Positions 63,489-64,000 of a stretch of DNA of 64,000 bases are shown piece by piece. This stretch comes from Vibrio chagasii (GTDB lineage: Bacteria; Pseudomonadota; Gammaproteobacteria; Enterobacterales; Vibrionaceae). Location: assembly GCF_024347355.1 (NCBI RefSeq), contig NZ_AP025465.1, positions 744,001 through 808,000 on the forward strand, in the 5' to 3' direction. Both the position numbers and the translations under genes were made by a program. Under the pieces are notes generated by a model. The model was given only the letters and a program-made list of their open reading frames with translations, did no database searches and was not told where the DNA came from. The number at the start of each line of letters is the position of its first letter. The stretch's first letter is position 1.

Positions 63489-64000
63489 TTAGCGAGTTAG
63501 CGTGTGTTTCTTGATATAAGCAGAAGGGTAACCCATCAGCTTAACCTGTTCTAATTTCTCTTGAGTCAGAGCATAGTCATGAAATGGCCCAAGCATCAGT
63601 CGGTATTGACCATCATTTGGCTGCAAGAAGCTTGCTACTGCTAGCTTTTCGCTGAGATCTTTGGCTAACTTCTCCGTTCTGTCTTCATGTTGCGATGTCG
63701 CGACTTGAATAATAAACTGTGGCAAAGCCGCCTTCTTTTTAGCGTCAGTTGGCATTGCAACTTTGATCACTTCAATCTCAACATTTGCGGTGCCAGTCCT
63801 TAAGACATCAAGCTTGTAAGCCGCAGCATAACTGAGGTCAATGATTCGCCCTTCATGGAATGGGCCACGATCATTAATACGCACAATCGTTGTTTTGTTG
63901 TTGTCGGTATTCGTGACTTTTACATAGCTTGGAATAGGCAATGTTTTGTGTGCCGCCGACATCGAATACATGTCGTAAATCTCGCCGTTAGATGTCAAAT
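63489..64000 (-). CDS. rlpA: RlpA-type septal ring lytic transglycosylase (partial, N-terminus cut)
   Basis: C-terminal part of RlpA, which cleaves denuded glycan strands at the septum. The visible part begins inside the double-psi beta-barrel domain, with the signature VRINDRGPFHEGRIIDLSYAAA carrying the catalytic Asp, and ends in a SPOR domain (about the last 75 residues, FIIQVATSQHEDRTEKLAKDL) that binds denuded peptidoglycan. The start codon is outside the window; the TTG at 63998 is not the real start. It is immediately upstream of dacA, as in E. coli. Confidence 0.92.
   Translation of the reverse strand, partial: LTSNGEIYDMYSMSAAHKTLPIPSYVKVTNTDNNKTTIVRINDRGPFHEGRIIDLSYAAAYKLDVLRTGTANVEIEVIKVAMPTDAKKKAALPQFIIQVATSQHEDRTEKLAKDLSEKLAVASFLQPNDGQYRLMLGPFHDYALTQEKLEQVKLMGYPSAYIKKHTLTR

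Overview
The window is one continuous stretch of gammaproteobacterial chromosome, almost certainly a Vibrio main chromosome. The evidence is the complete Na+-pumping NADH:quinone reductase operon (nqrABCDEF-apbE-nqrM), an OmpK-type outer membrane protein, a DUF2850 protein, a 343-residue DapD, and the tadA/mltF/purL and yajG/ppiA/ampG neighbourhoods known from Vibrio. A tandem 97-bp inverted-repeat element and moderate GC fit the Splendidus clade, but that placement is inference. No rRNA, tRNA, CRISPR array, prophage or intact insertion sequence was seen.

Layout: 1-2361 is the end of a minor-pilin operon (PilW-, PilX- and PilV-like). 2659-8457 holds an AbgT-family transporter, a CNNM/CorC-like membrane protein, tadA, a 43-residue basic peptide and mltF. 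8784-12680 is purL behind a PurR-type operator. 12857-16009 holds a DUF535 gene, dapD and a MarC-family protein. 16210-18190 is a two-gene operon, a NifU/IscU-like scaffold plus a GGGtGRT protein, behind a leader that carries a fluoride (crcB-motif) riboswitch aptamer. 18348-20782 holds SOS-type yebG and a divergent LysR regulator/TDT transporter pair. 20910-30680 is recC, recB and recD. 31219-35781 holds argA, a DUF2850 gene, mltA, tcdA and csdE. Two tandem 97-bp repeats separate csdE from the convergent csdA. 37338-43693 holds panE, ompK, ampG, ppiA, yajG and rlmG. 43868-51988 holds bolA and the nqr operon with its maturation genes. 52101-59713 holds a REC-REC-GGDEF protein, dinB behind a LexA box, a RecQ-like helicase, a short Gre-family factor, a YggN-like protein and an NSS transporter. 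The end carries lipA, lipB, ybeD, dacA and a truncated rlpA.

Functional themes are Na+ bioenergetics (NqrA-F with the flavin transferase ApbE and the iron-delivery factor NqrM), DNA repair and SOS (RecBCD, DinB, RecQ-like, YebG), cell-wall turnover (MltF, MltA, AmpG, DacA, RlpA), sulfur trafficking and tRNA modification (CsdA, CsdE, TcdA, TadA), and lipoate synthesis.

The most unusual signal is the leader at about 17917-18190 (minus strand). It contains a convincing fluoride aptamer, then about 195 nt of further structured RNA, then a perfect 10-bp hairpin that covers the ribosome-binding region of the NifU-like gene. The genes it would control belong to families without an established role in fluoride resistance, and no fluoride exporter gene was recognised in the window.
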